A stretch of 8,252 nt of DNA. Source: Candidatus Omnitrophota bacterium. Lineage in GTDB: Bacteria; Omnitrophota; Gorgyraeia; Kaelpiales; Kaelpiaceae. The notes under the pieces were generated by a model that did no database searches, had not been told where the DNA came from, and worked only from the letters and a program-made list of their open reading frames with translations. Shown in pieces: positions 6,928 to 8,252 of this stretch. Numbering within the stretch: the stretch's first letter is position 1; each line of letters starts with the position of its first letter. The translations under genes were made by a program, and so were the position numbers. Location of the stretch: positions 1 to 8,252 of the forward strand of contig JAQUNS010000022.1 in the NCBI GenBank assembly GCA_028717465.1. Reading direction: 5' to 3'.

Positions 6928-8252
6928 ATGAAATTGCACAAATTTTTTGGATTTCTAACTCTTTTTATTGCCGGCTTGTTTTTAGGCATAACTTTGGTTG
7001 TTAAGATTGGTTTGGATAATTCCGTAACAGCTCTGGACAAAGAAGAGCCCAGTTTTTTATACCAGTCCTCTGATTCTCATGTTCTCTCTTTTGAAAAAGC
7101 TTTTGTCGATGTGGCAGAGATGGTTGGCCCTGCCGTGGTCAGCATTCAAAGCGAAAGAACCCAGGTTGTTGCCGGCAGGCAGCTCTACGGCCCGTTCGGG
7201 GGCAGAGAAGATTTTTTCAACCAGTTTTTTAAAGATTTTTTTGGAGAGGTTCCTAAAAGAGAGTATAAATCAATGGGGCTTGGTTCAGGGATGATTGTAA
7301 ATTCGCAAGGCTATATTCTGACTAACCAGCATGTTATAGACAAGGCAGATAAAATCACTGTTACTCTATCTGACGGCAGAGAGTTTACAGCCAAATTGAT
7401 CGGCGAGGATTACCGCTCGGACCTGGCTGTTTTAAAGATAGAAGCCAAAGATCTTAAATATGTCAAAATGGCCGACAGAGACGAGGTTAAAATAGGCCAG
7501 TGGGCTGTTGCTATAGGCAATCCTTTTGGTTTCGCTGTCAACAGCCCTGAGCCTACTGTGACAGTCGGAGTTATAAGCGCTTTGCGCAGGCATCTGCCGG
7601 CAACGGAGTATAGAGACAGGATATACTCTGATTTGATACAGACCGATGCTCCCATAAATCCGGGCAATAGCGGCGGCCCTCTTTTAAATTTAAAAGGAGA
7701 GGTTATAGGAATTAACGTTGCTATATATACGACTTCAGGAGGTTATCAGGGCGTCGGTTTTGCCATACCTGTTGAGCAGGCTAGCTATGTCATGGATAAA
7801 CTTATCAAGGGGGAAGAAGTAGAGTACGGCTGGCTGGGAGTGCAGATACAGGATTTAACTCAGGAGATGGCGGATTATTTCGGGCTGTCCGATCGCAAAG
7901 GCGCTTTGGTAGCCAAAGTTTTAGAGGGCAGCCCGGCTGAAAAATCCGGCTTAAAAGAAGGCGATGTAATTAGAAAAATAAACGGTGATATTGTCGATAA
8001 TACAAATAATTTAATGGGAAAGGTTTCTCGTCAGCCTGTCGGCAGCCAGGTCAAATGTGAAAGAGTAAGAGATAAAAATACGCTTGTTTTGGTCGTTGAA
8101 CTTGGCAAGAGGCCTTTAGATATAACTTTAGCAGAGCCTGAGCCCAGGGATTATACTTTTAGGGGCATTAAGATTGCGGATCTGACCGAAGATTTAAAAA
8201 GAAGATACGGCGTCACAGAAGATACCGGGGTTATTATAAGTGAGATATTGCC
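6928..8252 (+). CDS. HtrA/DegP-type periplasmic serine protease (3' partial)
   Basis: This is an ATP-independent serine protease/chaperone of envelope protein quality control. The frame stays open to the window end (441 full codons). It starts with MKLHKFFGFLTLFIAGLFLGITLVV, a signal peptide or uncleaved membrane anchor. The trypsin-like domain has a phenylalanine-rich LA-like loop (REDFFNQFFKDFFG), then TNQHVI with His135, RSDLAVLKI with Asp165, and NPGNSGGPL with Ser248, a complete catalytic triad. PDZ1 spans about 302-393 (YGWLGVQIQDLT ... VEL). A second PDZ begins near 409 (YTFRGIKIADLTEDLKRRYG) and is cut by the window. Two PDZ domains fit the DegP/DegQ class; the exact paralogue cannot be fixed. 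It is 16 bases behind recA and probably co-transcribed. A 71-residue open frame at 7079-7294 is a shadow of this gene. Confidence 0.95.
   Translation, partial: MKLHKFFGFLTLFIAGLFLGITLVVKIGLDNSVTALDKEEPSFLYQSSDSHVLSFEKAFVDVAEMVGPAVVSIQSERTQVVAGRQLYGPFGGREDFFNQFFKDFFGEVPKREYKSMGLGSGMIVNSQGYILTNQHVIDKADKITVTLSDGREFTAKLIGEDYRSDLAVLKIEAKDLKYVKMADRDEVKIGQWAVAIGNPFGFAVNSPEPTVTVGVISALRRHLPATEYRDRIYSDLIQTDAPINPGNSGGPLLNLKGEVIGINVAIYTTSGGYQGVGFAIPVEQASYVMDKLIKGEEVEYGWLGVQIQDLTQEMADYFGLSDRKGALVAKVLEGSPAEKSGLKEGDVIRKINGDIVDNTNNLMGKVSRQPVGSQVKCERVRDKNTLVLVVELGKRPLDITLAEPEPRDYTFRGIKIADLTEDLKRRYGVTEDTGVIISEIL

Noticed and set aside
7079..7294. Plus-strand 71-residue open frame
   Set aside because: It lies in another frame inside the HtrA-like gene, which has a complete catalytic triad in its own frame from 6928.
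7410..7667. Minus-strand 85-residue open frame
   Set aside because: It is antisense to the conserved protease domain (Asp165 to near Ser248) and shows no recognisable motif or ribosome site.

Overview
This window is chromosomal DNA from a bacterium with moderate-to-low GC. All genes lie on the plus strand and are tightly packed. Four kinds of protein are recognisable: a TgpA-type membrane transglutaminase, two threonine-pathway enzymes, RecA, and an HtrA/DegP-type protease. The housekeeping content, the absence of any mobile element, and an HtrA protease with an N-terminal membrane segment suggest an ordinary chromosome of a bacterium with an envelope compartment, probably diderm. The style (AT-leaning codons, hom-thrC pair, strong AGGAGG ribosome sites) would suit an uncultivated lineage such as Omnitrophota. 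That placement is a weak inference, not something the sequence proves.

Layout. Positions 2-3346 are the 3' part of a TgpA-like gene whose N-terminal membrane helices lie upstream of the window. It has a transglutaminase core, then about 620 residues of acidic low-complexity sequence containing a 120-bp tandem duplication, then one transmembrane helix and a C-terminal DUF4129-like domain. Positions 3347-3522 are the only sizeable intergenic gap. It carries a 7-bp tandem repeat array (consensus TTACTGT) followed by an extended -10 promoter (TGGTATAAT). From there runs a likely transcription unit of four genes: hom (3523-4806), thrC (4803-5864, overlapping hom by ATGA), recA (5895-6911) and an htrA/degP-like gene (6928 to beyond the window end). 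Gaps inside the unit are -4, 30 and 16 bases.

How the genes work together. Hom makes homoserine from aspartate semialdehyde, and ThrC makes threonine from phosphohomoserine; the homoserine kinase between them is not in this window. RecA and the HtrA protease are functionally unrelated to threonine synthesis but appear to be co-transcribed with it, and no LexA/SOS operator is visible ahead of recA.

The most unusual object is the giant acidic linker of the transglutaminase. It is rich in Asp, Glu, Gln, Lys and Ala. By eye it lacks Asn, His and Cys altogether, and it sits where the polypeptide should be outside the cytoplasmic membrane. No novel multi-gene system is evident.
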